DNA of 64,000 bases from Trichoplax adhaerens (GCF_000150275.1 NW_002060945.1:8639650-8703649); one strand, 5' to 3'; positions 37,565-51,012 are shown, numbered from the stretch's first letter. Program-made: numbers and translations. The notes: generated from the letters alone by a model not told the origin.

Positions 37565-40500
37565 AAAAAAATAAAAGAAATACTGTAGTGACGTTGAGTT
37601 GCGTCACCTTTCTGCTAGATGACAGTATTGTATTGTATGGCTAGCGTCATACTGTGCACAGTGACACCACGTCGTCCGCGAAACATGGACGAACGACACG
37701 AGATGGTAACAAAAAAAATTGGGGGGGAATTCTTTTTTTTTCTTTCTTTTTTTTGAAATGAACAATAGAAGAGTTCACTGACCATTTAATGACGCCTGTG
37801 TGTGTGTCAGTCATTCGAGCTCACCCCACCTTTTGTGTAAACGATATCACGCAACCTCAGTTTAACAAACACGTGCGATGCGATGTGGGTGATAGTGCAG
37901 AGTGCAGAGTGCAGCTCGCAACATCCAACATGAGCCAGCAAGGATTAGTACTGTACTGTACAGTGTACAGTACTGTACTGTAAGCCTTGGACCAAGGACT
38001 TTTAATTTCCAGTAAAGAGAAAAAATTGGGAAAAGTTATTGACCCAACTTGATCGCTTTAAACGATCTACCGTACGACAGGATGACTTTACTCGCTCAAT
38101 GGCAGAGTGTCTTGACTATCATGTCCTATCGTACGATCCGGTCTACTGCAATCGATTCTGAATATCAGTATACCGGAAGAAAAGGGACAAAACGATCGAC
38201 CAATTTTCAGATCACGCCATATCCTGTACATTATTCTGCATGTGGTACTGTCAATAATGTATGAGTATGGGTGTATACTATTGGATCATGTTTGTTTTTA
38301 GCCAATATTGTATGTACAGTGTACACTGGAAAAGTACATGATTGTTACAGTAAACCAACGTGGCTTTCAGTCCTTTCCTACTTAGTCTACTGTACTGTAT
38401 ATTTATTGCTACTGCACCGTATGGAAAAATCTTGATGGTCTGGACGTCTGGCCTCGACCTTGACTGGTTCGTAAAAATTGCAAAAACACACAGCAAAGTG
38501 TCCACCAGTCTCGCCATTGAAATCGACTGAACAATACCGCAGGTCTACTAATACGTACTATAACCACTTATACTGTACTCTACTGGATTGGCAACCCTCT
38601 TTAACGCCCTACCCAACGAGTACATATCCATAGACTACAGTAGATTGCTATACATCTTACTAGTCTATGAAACAGTTAAGCATCAGTGTTTCTAATCTTT
38701 TACTGCATACGGGTGTACGTATGTAGCACAAATAAAGGAACTGATGAATACTGACTGTGAGTGGAGTAATCAGAGACTACTAGCTAAAAATACAAGGCTT
38801 TTAGTTAGCGATCGGCTCCCTGATACATCTAGTTTTGCATTGTATCTACTTGTAACATTGTATCATATGCTAAGTATGATATATATACAGTATACTGTAC
38901 GTATGCTGTATGTATGAGTATATATGTCACTATACTCGTACATGTATATCTACTAGTTTATGACATAATGCACAGTAGAGAACCGATGCGAGAGCATGAC
39001 GATTTCAATCAATTAAGCTTATTTAACTACAAAGTATTACGAAATGTGTGTATCCATACAGTAGTAATTTAAAATTTAAGCGAAGTTACATAACTGTCAA
39101 TAGCAATAAATTCAATTTTATTTTGTCTATTTTATATAGTAATATATATAATACTGTACGCGAATAATTCATCATTATATGATTAATTACAATAGCCCAT
39201 GAAGCACCAGATATATTGGTGTACTGTATAGTGTATTCGTTCATATGTATTTGATTTGAACAATTAAGTCAATATGTTACTGTATGGTGTACTAGCAATA
39301 GTATGTATATGCAGTGTATAAATAAATATATACTGTACATATAGTGCACACAGTAGAGCTTATGTAAACTGTAAACAAATTGGGGGTTGCTATGGGAACA
39401 GTAAAGTAGATGTTGCGATGCTATTTGGAAGGCAATTGAGCCCTGTGTTGAGTGTTGTTAAACATCTTAAGCCAGAAACATACTCCTCTACAAACACATT
39501 CATACTAAAAATCTTAAACTGCTAATAAACGCATACAATACTTGTAGAGTGTGCACTCACAATATTACAAACTCTGTCATTATAGCTACGTACATGGCAT
39601 ATTAGTCAGTTATGTTACACAAGTAACTAATTATACTATACTCATGAACTAAATCTTAGCTATGCCTGGTAACACGGAACAAAGCGGATAACAGGTGTGC
39701 TGACTAGTTGTACCAGCCTTATAAAATTACATAAGAGTTATTATCGGCTGTGAAGACGGGTAATGACTCAATCGAATGTTGATCTACAAGTCTTAATGAT
39801 AATCATTTCAAGTACAATCACTAAGCACTTAACTGATGAATAGCAACGCTAAGCTGTGCTAGTTATAGTTAATTCTAACACACTATGACAAGATCCTATC
39901 CAACGCTGCAAGTATAGACGAATCTACAGAGTCATTGTTGGTGAAAGTCCCCACAAGCTACAGCATACGACCCGGCCCTATTCCGTGGCATCAGTAATTA
40001 TTTATCTAATATTAAAGATACTTTAGCTCTTTTAATCGATTTTATCTCAATCTAATACTGGAGTATCTTGTGTGTAATACTCTCTTTTACATTCAAGATT
40101 ATTATTGCAGTTTTATTTAGTTCTTTTAACTATTTTCATACTTCATTGGCGTAAATTACGCGTATCACAATATAAACGAAATTTGATTTAGAAGTCTAAT
40201 ATTTTAAACTTTATCGTATCCGTACTATTCGTTAGATTGATGATATTTAAGTAAATAAAATTTGACACATCTTTTCTACAAATTTCATCATCATACATGC
40301 CTATAATTACTGCAATAGTTAAAAGCTAGACTACAGTAAGTGTTATAATGTTTAGGCTTACCTTGAAGCCTGAATACTGTGTTGCGCACTAATTCACTTA
40401 CAGATAATTACTAATAATTCCTTCATACTTATTTTTCTAATAACTATATTTATACTTGATTAAGTATAGATTGCTAACACTGATCAATATTAAACGATCG

Positions 40501-40585
40501 ATTGCCTATACTGGATCAATAGGCTTGCATCTCTGTACTAATTTATTAATTACAACTTCTAAGTCCAAGTTAAAAACTTACAAAC
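37565..40585. other. Intergenic stretch between ACLY and the PGYSG-motif gene
   Basis: Divergent promoters should lie here: ACLY reads left and the next gene reads right. It contains an A8/G7/T-rich low-complexity tract at about 37709-37755 and scattered TACTGTA motifs (38390, 38890, 39330). Open frames of 64-80 codons around 37.8-38.5 kb have no recognisable product. Confidence 0.5.
37947..37982. repeat. Short palindromic TACTGTAC block
   Basis: Four overlapping copies of the ACTGTAC/GTACAGT motif, forming an inverted-repeat core around 37966. It belongs to the same upstream region of ACLY as the cluster at 37487. Confidence 0.85.
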
Positions 40586-42998
40586 ATGTATTCCATATCT
40601 GGTTTTAATACTACACAAGCATACTATCATTCTTTAATAAATGAGTCCCAAAAGAAAATTGTAGCCGGTTATAACAAACGGCATCGTTTATCCCAACCTG
40701 CCAAAGTCACCACGTCTATCGAGAAAGAAGAGGACAAACTAAAGTTGCCTTCTACATCTAAAAGTGAACCAAAATCAAAAGCTCCTCATCGAATCGATGA
40801 TTCTGTATTTAATCCTACTAATGGCTTTCTATCACCCGGAGTAAGTGCAAAGCTAAACCTGTCAAACGTAATAGGAATAGATCCGAAAAGTAGGGACAAC
40901 AAGACTACTGTAGCATTCGAGAATAATGATACACCCAGAGAAACTGTGAATGACTCTAAATCGAATGATACAAATGATATGGAATCCAGAGTACCGGATG
41001 ACAAGGGTAATTCGCGTTCTTAATTTTTACTGCAATACGTTCTTATGTTATTCACTATGTGAATATAATATGAGCGAATTACTGTAAATTAATTCAAGCA
41101 ATTTTTTTCAATCATAACTATAAGAACAATAATTTAAAATTAATTATATTTCCGGTAATACTCAATACAGATATAACACAAAATATGGAAGTAACGGCAG
41201 TAGATGAAAACAATGAGAAGGAAATGGTTGAAAAGGTGCTGGATGAAGATGGCATAAGCAAGGATGAAACTACGGATGATGAGGAAGAAAAAAAAAATGA
41301 AAGTAATGATACATTAGACTCTACGCGCAAAATTACATTTTCTGACATGGAGACATCAAAGGATGAGATAACTGCACCGGCTGAACCAGTGCGCGAACGC
41401 CAAAAAAACGTTATCACCAAGGTTGGTATTAAAGTATTTAACCTATAGTAGTAAGGAATTGTTTGTATGGCAACGTCTGCATAAACACGCATATACATCA
41501 TTAATGATTGCTTTTCATACAAGCCGGTAGATGATAACAAAGGAAATCTAGCATCTAATAGACCTAATACCCAACAAGCAATAAAAGATCGGAAATTAGC
41601 TGCTTTAATGGCAATGTATAAAACTTCTTCAATCAGGCATGTGATTCAGTCAGATACAATACATTTTCAATAAGATATTTAAGTATCTAAACTACTTTGC
41701 ACCCGTATTAGCGAACAGGAGTACAAGTGATAAGTGTATAAAATTTATAATATCAATATCCATTGTATCTATATTCTAAACTTTATTAACTTAAATAACA
41801 TATGTATCAATAATATACGTGTATGATGCACTATTATACAGACAATCAGAAGAAATAAATTGGAAACGACGGTTTACTAATAGTTCCAAGATACCAAATT
41901 CAACTAAAGAAGTTAAACCCGATCTTGTAACATTAAGATTAAATACTCCCAGATATGAATTTAAAAAAGCTGATTGGCAGGTACATTAAATACAAAATCG
42001 TTTAGCGAATTGTTTATACATTAACAATTTAGATTTTATTTTAGTATCATAATTTGAAATTTATTACAGGAAATAGGACGAATTTGGGAAAGAAATCAGA
42101 GTCGAACGTCTCGAAACACCAGTGGTAATACACCTTTGTAAGTATACCCGTAAATGACCTCGCATAATTGAATCCTTTCATTTTATTTTGTAATTAACCT
42201 TAATAATTATTTCAATTTATATTCTCACACCCTTAGCTGTAGCGAAAGTCCTCGCTCGTATCAAATTCCAGGATATAGGTTAGTAAATTTATAGTACTAA
42301 CTACTTCTGATGTATTTAAACAGTACATTACAGTGTTAAGTAATATTTTTCGGTTTAAAGCGGTCACATTAGCGGATATGCCGATAGAGACGATGCTGCG
42401 GTAACATTTTCGCCACGAAGCTTAGTAAGATCGCAACCTACTACACCACATGGTAGGACGACAAGGTTTGCGTTAAAAATATACAAACTGATAAATGTAG
42501 CTCCTTATCCGGTATTTATATTTCGAAATAAGTGCTGAACAAGGTTTTTACAATAAAAATTTTCTCTCTAATACTTTTACTCCAGCTGGCCAATGATGCC
42601 CGGATATTCAGGAAATATTATGTGGCCTGAATTTCGCAAGATGTCGAGTACTTCCACGCTACCAACACCAACTACAAGTCTAGTTCATCGGTTGATAAAA
42701 TCTTACATATTGTATATTGTCGTATCTATGCACGGTAGTCATACGAGTAGACAACTTGCATTTACTTTTTAATAATGAAATGTTTTTAAACTCTAAATAC
42801 AAATTTAGGCCTTTTCCGAAATCCTCATCAGAATCTCCAGAGTTTGGCCACCAAGCTCCAATGTCCAGCATGATTACATTAACTTCACCACATAATCCAT
42901 TTAATAGAATCGATAGGGAACCATTCTTACAATCAGCTATGTTTGTCCGAAAGTTGCATCAATCACCGCCACGGGTAGAGCGCTTAGTACTAGAATAG
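40586..42998 (+). CDS. Basic Ser/Thr-rich protein with two PGYSG motifs, possible ciliary microtubule-inner-protein relative
   Basis: Nine exons: 40586-41006, 41171-41421, 41524-41636, 41842-41980, 42070-42137, 42237-42278, 42361-42465, 42586-42690 and 42809-42998. The phases agree, giving 477 residues. The N-terminal half is acidic and low-complexity (for example DDEEEKKNESND). The middle has a basic segment (SEEINWKRRFTNSS, then ADWQEIGRIWERNQSR). The C-terminal third has IPGYSGHISGYADRD and, about 45 residues later, MPGYSGNIMWPEF. Proline-glycine-tyrosine-x-glycine motifs of this kind recur in ciliary microtubule inner proteins of the FAM166/CIMIP2 type; that link is an inference from short motifs only. 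The intron after 41636 begins GC rather than GT, and the 42690 donor (GTTGAT) is weak. Exons 7 and 8 were bounded by choosing the only donors that keep frame. The gene ends tail-to-tail with the Iwr1 gene. Confidence 0.62.
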
Positions 42999-43602
42999 TA
43001 ATGAACTTCATAATTCATGAAGAAATCTTATAACGAGGTTTCAGAGATTAAATTGCCAAGGCAAAATGTATGAAACTTATTATCGCATATTTTGAATAAC
43101 TGAGTAAAATTCATATCAAATGAAAGAAAAACGTAAATTACTTTGAAATACCATTTATTTTTTAATACAATACATACATATATTCGCACACTTATATAAT
43201 AATGTATTTATATATAACTAATAATAAAAATCGTCTTATACAAGAGTCACATGTTATTAATAGTTGTACAGTATCATGTATAAAGAAGTTAAGTTTTTCT
43301 TAAGCCAATGTAGTAATCAAATCGAAAAAATATTACATGCAATGTTAATCATCCAAAATCGCTAATTGCTATTTACTATTACTTTCATATCGATATAATG
43401 CAGAGTCTACACTTAAAATTCGAATTATAATGTCGAATGACCTTGCCAAAGAAGTTAAAAATATATGTCTACTCTTTTTTATCCTTCTTTGCCAATACAG
43501 TAATGTAAGTGAAAATATGCAAATACTACTCCTTGAAGATAATATTAACAGACCATCTCGATCTCATAACAGATCACAACGGTAACGCTAAATATGTTAA
43601 AC
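42999..43602. other. Convergent 3' ends of two genes
   Basis: About 600 AT-rich bases separate the stop codons of the plus-strand PGYSG-motif gene and the minus-strand Iwr1 gene. It must hold both 3' untranslated regions. A plus-strand open frame at 43509-43799 is the mirror of the Iwr1 last exon. Confidence 0.6.
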
Positions 43603-45342
43603 TTAATCGGCATCACTCAGCCTTAGCCCTTCTTCGAAATATCCATAGTTCTCTTCTTCGTAGTTACCAATATTACAGTAATTATCCTCACTGTCATCGG
43701 AAGAATTTCCACCGTCCGATGATTCTAAAACATAAAGTATTAAAAATCTCCGATTATCAACAAATTCGAAAGAAATTGAAATATTATAAGATTAACTAAC
43801 GATTGTTAGATTATATCTCGAAGCAATATAAAATTAAACACAGATAAATGATCGCAATATTGCAATTGTCGTGTTGAACCCCTAGTGGATAAAATCTAAC
43901 GAAGCAATTCTAGCATTTATCCTATAAATTTATGACACTCTACATATGTTATATGTTGACTATGGATTGTACTTTGCTTATATTTACACCAATAAGATAA
44001 CAAACATACCTTCCCATAAATTTAAATCATCCTCATCTGGATAATCATTTCGCCAATTGCTTTCGTCATTAGAATCATCTTCGTCATAATAGTGTTCATT
44101 ATACTCTTTATCTTGCTGCCAATGATCCAACGTTAATAGTTGTTCATCGAAGCTCTCAAATTCTATCGTATTGCCAAGACTAGTGAATTCATCATTCGTT
44201 CTATATGCGCTATTTCGGCACCAATACAAATCATACGTATACTTAGCCTAAATTGACAGATTGGAAGAAATAATACTTCATTTGATGAGCTACGACTTTC
44301 ATATTCATTTAAAACAGGACACAACATCACATTCTTTGATCGGTGCAAACAAAATTGTTTTAATACATTGGCTATCTCAGCCTATGGGCATACAATTCTT
44401 TGTAAGGATAAATAATTATCTACTTTGCAATCCTAAATGATATCTATTCTAACAATGAACAAATGTTAGGTGAACTGCACAGCAAAGCAATCATTGAATT
44501 ATAAGAACTTACATTTGATTGTGACGATTCCTCCGATTGCTGTATTGTCATTTCTACTCCATTGCAAGTAATACCACTTTGCATAGCGTAATCCCTCCCT
44601 TCAACTTCACTTTGTAACTCCTCTACATCTACAATTTCGCAGTTTCCGCACCCTTGATCGATATTCCCACCATTTGATACAATATCTTCAATAGATTGTT
44701 CTAGTAAAAGGTTAAATCAAGTGAAGAATGGATAATTTAAGTGAATCATTTTAGCACATATTGTATAACATGCTATGTTGTAAAGTCATATTGCAGTACA
44801 TCAGGACATCATTAACCACAGGTATATCAAATTTATATAATAACTAGGTAATGATATTTACTACATGAAGGCAGACCTTGAATAGCGATCTCCTTTAATT
44901 TAGCAATTCGATGAGAGACAATTTTAAATCGTTGTTTCTCTCGATGTAATAGTTGCTCTTTCTTGAGTTTTGATTTTATAGTTGCGATGTCGACCTTGTG
45001 GTGTTTGGAGAAAGAACGCTTCCCTTGACTATTGTTTAGCTGGTCTACAACAGTTGTTTTAACTAATTTATCTTCCGTAGAATTGACGGTGCCAATAAAT
45101 TGAAATAACTTGTGTTGATTCAGCGTAGGTTCCTTAAACAATAGCGAGGCACCTTTATCACCCCGAGGATTATTCTTATTTTTGCTATGTTTACTGGCTG
45201 GTTGATCAATCGCTGCAGATTCATCAGATAGATCTGATATCTTTCTTTTTATTCGGATTAACACTGACGTGGGTAACGACTGCGATTGACAGCTACTATT
45301 TCCATCATTAGTCGCCATTACTTCTGGTATCTTGTTACTCAT
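43603..45342 (-). CDS. SLC7A6OS: RNA polymerase II nuclear import factor Iwr1 / SLC7A6OS
   Basis: Five exons: 45342-44862, 44700-44513, 44381-44277, 44247-44010 and 43724-43603; frame is kept throughout and 377 residues result. Iwr1 binds assembled RNA polymerase II in the cytoplasm and carries it into the nucleus with importin-alpha. Near the N-terminus VLIRIKRKISDLSDESA matches the family's opening, where a basic stretch acts as the import signal. The conserved Iwr1 core is in exon 4: YTYDLYW, then the acidic block YYDEDDSNDESNWRNDYPDE, whose ESNWRNDYPDE string is diagnostic. The C-terminus stays acidic (SSDDSEDNY, then LSDAD). The donor of exon 1 was set at 44861 because the alternative two codons earlier would create an in-frame stop. 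It is divergent from PSME3 and convergent with the PGYSG-motif gene. The human name comes from an overlapping neighbour and does not imply transport. Confidence 0.92.
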
Positions 45343-45965
45343 AATGGGTTGATTGGCCGGCCGTTCAATGATTAAAATTGACTAACAATGTTTGATTTAT
45401 ACGACTACAGTCTGCGAATCGATCTCATCAAAAGCGATGTAATATTACAGGTCAATTTCGATGGAATTCACTTAATTTAGCTAGTTTACTGAATGGTGCA
45501 CCAAAAAATTGCACAAACTACAGAAAAAAGTCAAGGAATAGTTAGATACAGTATAGTGTAGTTCTACTAAAAAGAAGTAAAGTGTGATTCGTTCATCAGC
45601 TGATTACTGCAAATGCGCTCTATTCTATCTGCTATTTTGAATCCATTGACTGTAATCGATCAGTTTGTATGGCATAATCGATGACGTCTAAGATCCACCA
45701 TTTCAGCATACGTTAGACTGTTGTTTTCTTGAAACGATGCAATACTTGTAAGCTTACGTCCTAAACTTTAGCGACCAGCAGTCAGGCTTGTTTGAATCAG
45801 GCCACCATTTCCTCTGGCTATGGATAAGCTTAATGGATTTCAACCACTAGTTGTCTTTAGGTACAGCAGACTAAGTTATGGACCTACTGTGCCACTCAAT
45901 TTTACCGGCAACATTCAAAATTGAAATAAATCTTGTCAGAATTTGGTGTTGTAGTCCAGGTGGAG

Positions 45966-46255
45966 AGTACAGTACAGTACTGTACAGTACTGTCCAGTAG
46001 ATTACAGTGTACAGTGTACAGTACGTGCTATATTGTACTGTACACTGTACAGTGCGTGTCGTCACATGTGTACAGTACTGTACTCACAGTGGCAATGTAC
46101 AGTGCACACCTCTACAGTATCCGGAGTACCATGTACTGTAAGTGACCGTGTACAGTACTGTACTCCAGTCACGGGTGTTCCAGTACAGTATCGACTACTG
46201 TCGAAAACGGGTACTCTACTAGGCCAGTACTGTACAGTACTGTATACTGTATGGA
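45966..46255. repeat. Dense palindromic TACTGTAC cluster between Iwr1 and PSME3
   Basis: About 290 bases carry more than a dozen copies of GTACAGTAC / GTACTGTAC and variants, several nested so that long hairpins could form. It lies 620-910 bases 5' of the Iwr1 start codon and also upstream of PSME3, which reads the other way. Open frames here are repeat by-products. Confidence 0.92.
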
Positions 46256-48146
46256 ACTGTATGCGAATAGTTCTGATGGTTAGGATGAGTATGAATTGGA
46301 GGTTACCTTAACCCTAACCCCGGGAGAGCGCGTCGATTGATTGCGAATTCACTTTGCCACAGCTTTGTTCTGCAAGAGATTTCAACTTCAATTCGAATGC
46401 AACCAATGGCAACTCGCTACATGCAAATGGTATCATGCAATGATAATATTTCTATTACTGTGTTGATGTCAATGACAGAAAAGAATTAGAAACTGGTAGA
46501 CGAGTACCTTCTACGAATCTGCACTTTTGCAAGGCAATACGAGTCGTACAAATTGCTTGCCATGCGTTTTACTGCTATACATCATACAGTAAAAATAAAT
46601 TAATTATAAGTGGATCTACTATCATGGACTAGCTAATTGCATTTACATTTATCAATCAATTTCCACTGTAGAATGATTTACTCTGCTTTAAAATATTTAT
46701 ATTATACCGTACACACACATAAGATTTTAAATAAATTAAGATTGAATTATGCTGCATTGTAGGTTAGTCTTCATGAATTATACGTAGTATGAATGGCTAA
46801 ATATGAGTTTGCTAACGTCATATGCAATTTATCCACTAATGCCCGTAACCTATCAATAGCACTACCAATTAATTAACATGTATCAATTGAACCGCTAGTG
46901 GCTTAATTTTCAAGTCTTAACGTTGTATATACACAGTACTGTACGTTATGCGACAAAGATACAATACATACCGTATCTGATTTCATTAGTCTGCACTTAC
47001 AGTAATGAATTATTTATATTAATTACCTCGCATGTCTTAATGATCGTTGTAAATGTGCTAAGCAAAAAATCTTTATACTGTAATAATTGCTATTGATAAC
47101 TTAATGCTACAATAGAACTCAATTTACTACTGTCACTGACCTAATGCTAATCGTTTAATTGACTGTACAGATGGAGTTTCCAACTTGTTAATGCATAAAA
47201 TTGATCTTAGCACGCGATTATTACATAGCCAAAACATCTACTGTATAGTTATATAATAATTTGAAGCGCATCCGCTGATGAAGTCACTATTACTATGTAA
47301 TTAATTGATCCATTTAGTCATTGTGATCAATGCCTGACTTATCGCTGATCAGTTTATCATAGGTCAACCTTAGTATCAATGTGTTTATTGTTATGCTTAT
47401 ATGTTTATAGAAATAAGTCGTTTCTACTTGCAAAGCCTTATCAAATTACAGTACTTATTTCATTTGCAGTATGTGTATACTATAGTACATATATATCCTA
47501 ATGGTTGTAATTTTAGCCCATATCTGATCAATCGATTGTAATGCAGCATATGAAGGTACCTTTGCTGGTGTCAAAATACTTTTAGCATTAGGTTGCACAG
47601 TTCAATATCAAAAATCTAAATAGATTCTGTAGGTTGCCTATCCAATGATATTATTTTATATGTGAACATAGAACATGCATATAAAGTGTGTTTTGATGAA
47701 GACATCAAAAAACTTCAGTTCTACGGATAGTTTTATATAGTGATTACTTATAAAGTGAACGCTGACATGCACGTGTAAATTCTCGTACCAAAACCATAAC
47801 ATCGTATATTGTAAAGACATTCTTCTACTCCTGCCCACTAAAGACAACTGAATATGAAAATATAAAAACGCAAATCCTATAGATTAAAATATATTTTTAA
47901 TATCATAACAATTTTCAATGTACATCCGATTATTTGACATCTAAGTTTAATTTATGGTCTTAAATTTTTCTATCATGTGAGCTCGGATGTACAGCACAGT
48001 AGTAACAGAATTTGACGAATGATTAACATAGATGTAGATAATCATATAGTGATTACTGGTGCATTACTACTTGTAGGTTCTGTTTTTGTCTAATAATTCT
48101 GATATGTCTAACACTTTCACTAACGCTTATACCCTTTTGTTCATAG
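46256..48146. other. PSME3 upstream region
   Basis: AT-rich, no open frame worth calling. The missing N-terminal exon of PSME3 (about 12-18 codons with the start Met) should lie here. ATG-AAG followed by GTACCT at 47550-47561 is one frame-compatible candidate, but nothing distinguishes it from chance. Confidence 0.45.
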
Positions 48147-49894
48147 TTTGCAGAATTCCAAGAACAATGTGTGGAAAATGTAAGAAAGACCTTTCCTTAG
48201 TCCAGTCTCTAAAGAATTTATTTAGTTAAAGTAGCTTATATATTGTAGCATAATTAAAATATTATTATTTATATCATTTGCTACACTCATTATTTTTGTA
48301 GGGTGAGAAATTAATCAAAGAGTTTTTTCCTCAGAGAGTAATAGAATTAAATGAATTCTTAAAGGTATAAACTAACACATTCTTCGTTATGTAAGGTTTT
48401 AATTTTCAAACTGCAATGCTGCAGTTTGAAAATACATTGCTAACCACTACATGATATAATATACATTAATCACTCTATCTGCCTAACGAAACGACCTTGG
48501 AATATATTTTTTGTTTAAAGCTTTACAAATTTGAAAAGAATATGCTAATACCAATTTAATAGTTGGATTCTTCTTTGTCCTAACGTAGACGGAACGTTTA
48601 TCACTGAACCCGAGTAAAATTCATTCTAACATTGAAGAATTTACAAAGGTAGACTACCGAATATCAGAAAATGAGACTTTTCAGGTTGGTAACCAATTGT
48701 CCGTAAGTTACGTATGGTATTGCTATGAAATTCTTTATTACGATTTATACTGAAGTTGTCGTAATTAATCTTATCGTTGGTAGGGCTCTGCGAAAAGAGC
48801 TAGACTAGAGAATGATACGGATTCGAAATCACAGGGTAACATTATCTATCAATCGAGCAGTATTGTATCCCTAATACAATGGTGCTACGTTAGTGTTCTA
48901 AACAAGTTTTGTATTATTGTGATAATTAATTAATTCCGTATCTACTGGTATTCTTAGTGCCAGTAATTCCTTGTAACCGATTGCTAGAAGAATTAATCGA
49001 TGATATCAAGCCTCAAATTCGTACTCTCATTGAAAAATGTAACTGCGTACGTATGAATTTATAAAAAGATCGCTCTTGATAATCCAATTATCTCACCAAA
49101 AATCTGAAATAAGAATTACATTAATAGGTAAAGATATGGATACAATTGCTAATTCCGAGAATCGAAGATGGTAACAATTTTGGAGTGTCCATTCAGGTAA
49201 ATTTATTATTGTCTGTTTAAAAGACTAATACGTTGGTTAAAGTTCATGCAGTATCAGCAATAACATCAGTAATACTAAATCAGTCATATGGTATACTATA
49301 AAAAATAGGAAGATATACTCGGCGAGGTTGCGCGCATTGAAAGCGAAGCAGCTGGGTTTCTGGATCAGATTTCTCGGTAAGTCCCACAAGATTCTATCTC
49401 ATCTATAATTTACGATGAATATAAATACTTTGTTAACTCATGGCTGTATCAATATGAAATATAATTGTAGATATTTCATATCAAGAGGCAAAATGATATC
49501 AAAAATCGCTAAATATCCTTTTATCGTAAGTATTAAGTGTTGTTAAATAGAAATAAAATTCATTAAAATTTGTAAAGGATTGCTGACAGCTGTAATTATA
49601 CTTTGACGATCATAATCCGTATATCAAAACTATTCACCAATTCTTTCAAATTGTAGAAAGATTACTCTCGTTGCATATGTGAACTAGATGAAAAAGAATA
49701 TCTGAACCTACGTTTAACATTATGCGAACTAAGAAACCATTATGTAAGTGTGGAGTTGTTATCACGCCCGATAATAGTACATTGTTAACATTATTTCTAT
49801 TTATTTCCTTTAGTGTTGCTTGCATGATACCATCACGAAAAATATAGAAAAAATTAAAAAACCAAGATCTGTCAATACTGACACGATGTATTAA
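48147..49894 (+). CDS. PSME3: Proteasome activator subunit 3 (PA28-gamma / REG-gamma), lacking first exon
   Basis: Exons: 48147-48179, 48302-48364, 48589-48684, 48784-48835, 48958-49046, 49128-49196, 49309-49376, 49471-49525, 49657-49743 and 49814-49894. All phases agree; 230 residues plus stop (human 254). PA28-gamma forms a heptameric ring that caps the 20S proteasome and drives ubiquitin-independent degradation, mostly in the nucleus. The N-terminal block EKLIKEFFPQRVIELNEFL, a short insert containing the basic SAKRARLEN (like the nuclear localisation signal of the family), and the C-terminal core are all present: IKPQIRTLIEKCN, KIWIQLLIPRIEDGNNFGV, FLDQISRYFISRGKMISKI and LTLCELRNHYCCLHDTI. 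The C-terminus SVNTDTMY keeps the terminal tyrosine typical of PA28 tails that dock in the 20S alpha ring. The gamma type is favoured over alpha/beta by the continuous conserved core and the short insert. The start Met lies in an unfound upstream exon. Confidence 0.93.
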
Positions 49895-50547
49895 GTGAAT
49901 TGCAAAGATTTCGCCCATTTATATCCTTTCTGTTCTTGTATTCATATAGCCTTTTATGTACTATTCTCGAAAACCATAAGTAGTAAGCAATTATAAGATA
50001 TTAGTACCATTATTCTTCGTAACCATTGGCGAGATTGAAATAATATGTATAAGGATATTTAGTTAATAGGGCTATCTAATATGCTGTTGCGCTTTACATG
50101 CAACAGTTAGAATAAGATAATGTGGTCTAAGTATTAATGCGTTATCAGTTTAAATTAGGATTTATTCAATATGCATTACAAGATAATGTCAATCTTGTAT
50201 TATAAATCATTGCATGCTTCACTTTTTGAACAATTTTTGCGATGATTTATCTTCACAGTTTATGATACTATTATATAATTTATCGACTTTGAATGCTGTT
50301 GTAAATTGAGTGCTTGATACTGCAGTATGAGGAATAAAACGACTGTATGAAAGCATTGTTTCATTTTGGTATATGGTAGAAACTAACGAAAAGTAAATGA
50401 GTTCAAAGTAAACATTAACAATTGTCTTTCTGATATCACAAATATCGTATGCTTAAATTTGGTAAGTAGTTCTACATGAATACTTTGACGCAATCAATAC
50501 TTGACCAAGTGACGATCGAGTTAGCACATAACCTCGAAGATATTCTT

Positions 50548-50597
50548 NNNNNNNNNNNNNNNNNNNNNNNNNNNNNNNNNNNNNNNNNNNNNNNNNN
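50548..50597. other. Assembly gap (50 N)
   Basis: A run of exactly 50 undetermined bases, likely a scaffold gap of estimated or nominal size. The base composition looks somewhat richer in G+C on the right flank, so sequence continuity across it should not be assumed. Confidence 0.99.
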
Positions 50598-51012
50598 TCT
50601 ACCCTCCTTAGGACTAGTTTATATACAGTACAGTATATTCTAGGATTTAAAGTAATATTCTAATTCTCTCGGCCTGGCGTGCCAGACAAAGCTAGTATAA
50701 TTGAAAAACGAAAGTTGCATAGAACGCGTTCGCATACGCGTCTCACTTTCACGACACTTGATCATTTTCCAGCCTTGATACAATTTGTCGACGATAAAAT
50801 GATGTACTGTATAATTACATCATTTTTCTTCAAGAAAAAGTTGTAAGCAGGAAATCATTCATTAACCTTGTAAAAGGCTACACGTGTAGCATGCGTGGCA
50901 GGTGATCTCCAGTATGTAATATCCTCACGATGTATGACTTGACAAGGTCGATCAATCCTCAATAAAATGGGATGTAGCTGCTAGCAATCGATGTGTCCAG
51001 CATCCCATAACG

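Noticed and set aside
41118-41540. 140-codon minus-strand Ser-rich frame
   Set aside because: Mirror image of the acidic, Ser/Asp/Glu-rich exon of the plus-strand PGYSG-motif gene.
46302-46321. Telomere-like TTAACCCTAACCCC
   Set aside because: Only about two repeat units; too short to call an interstitial telomere.
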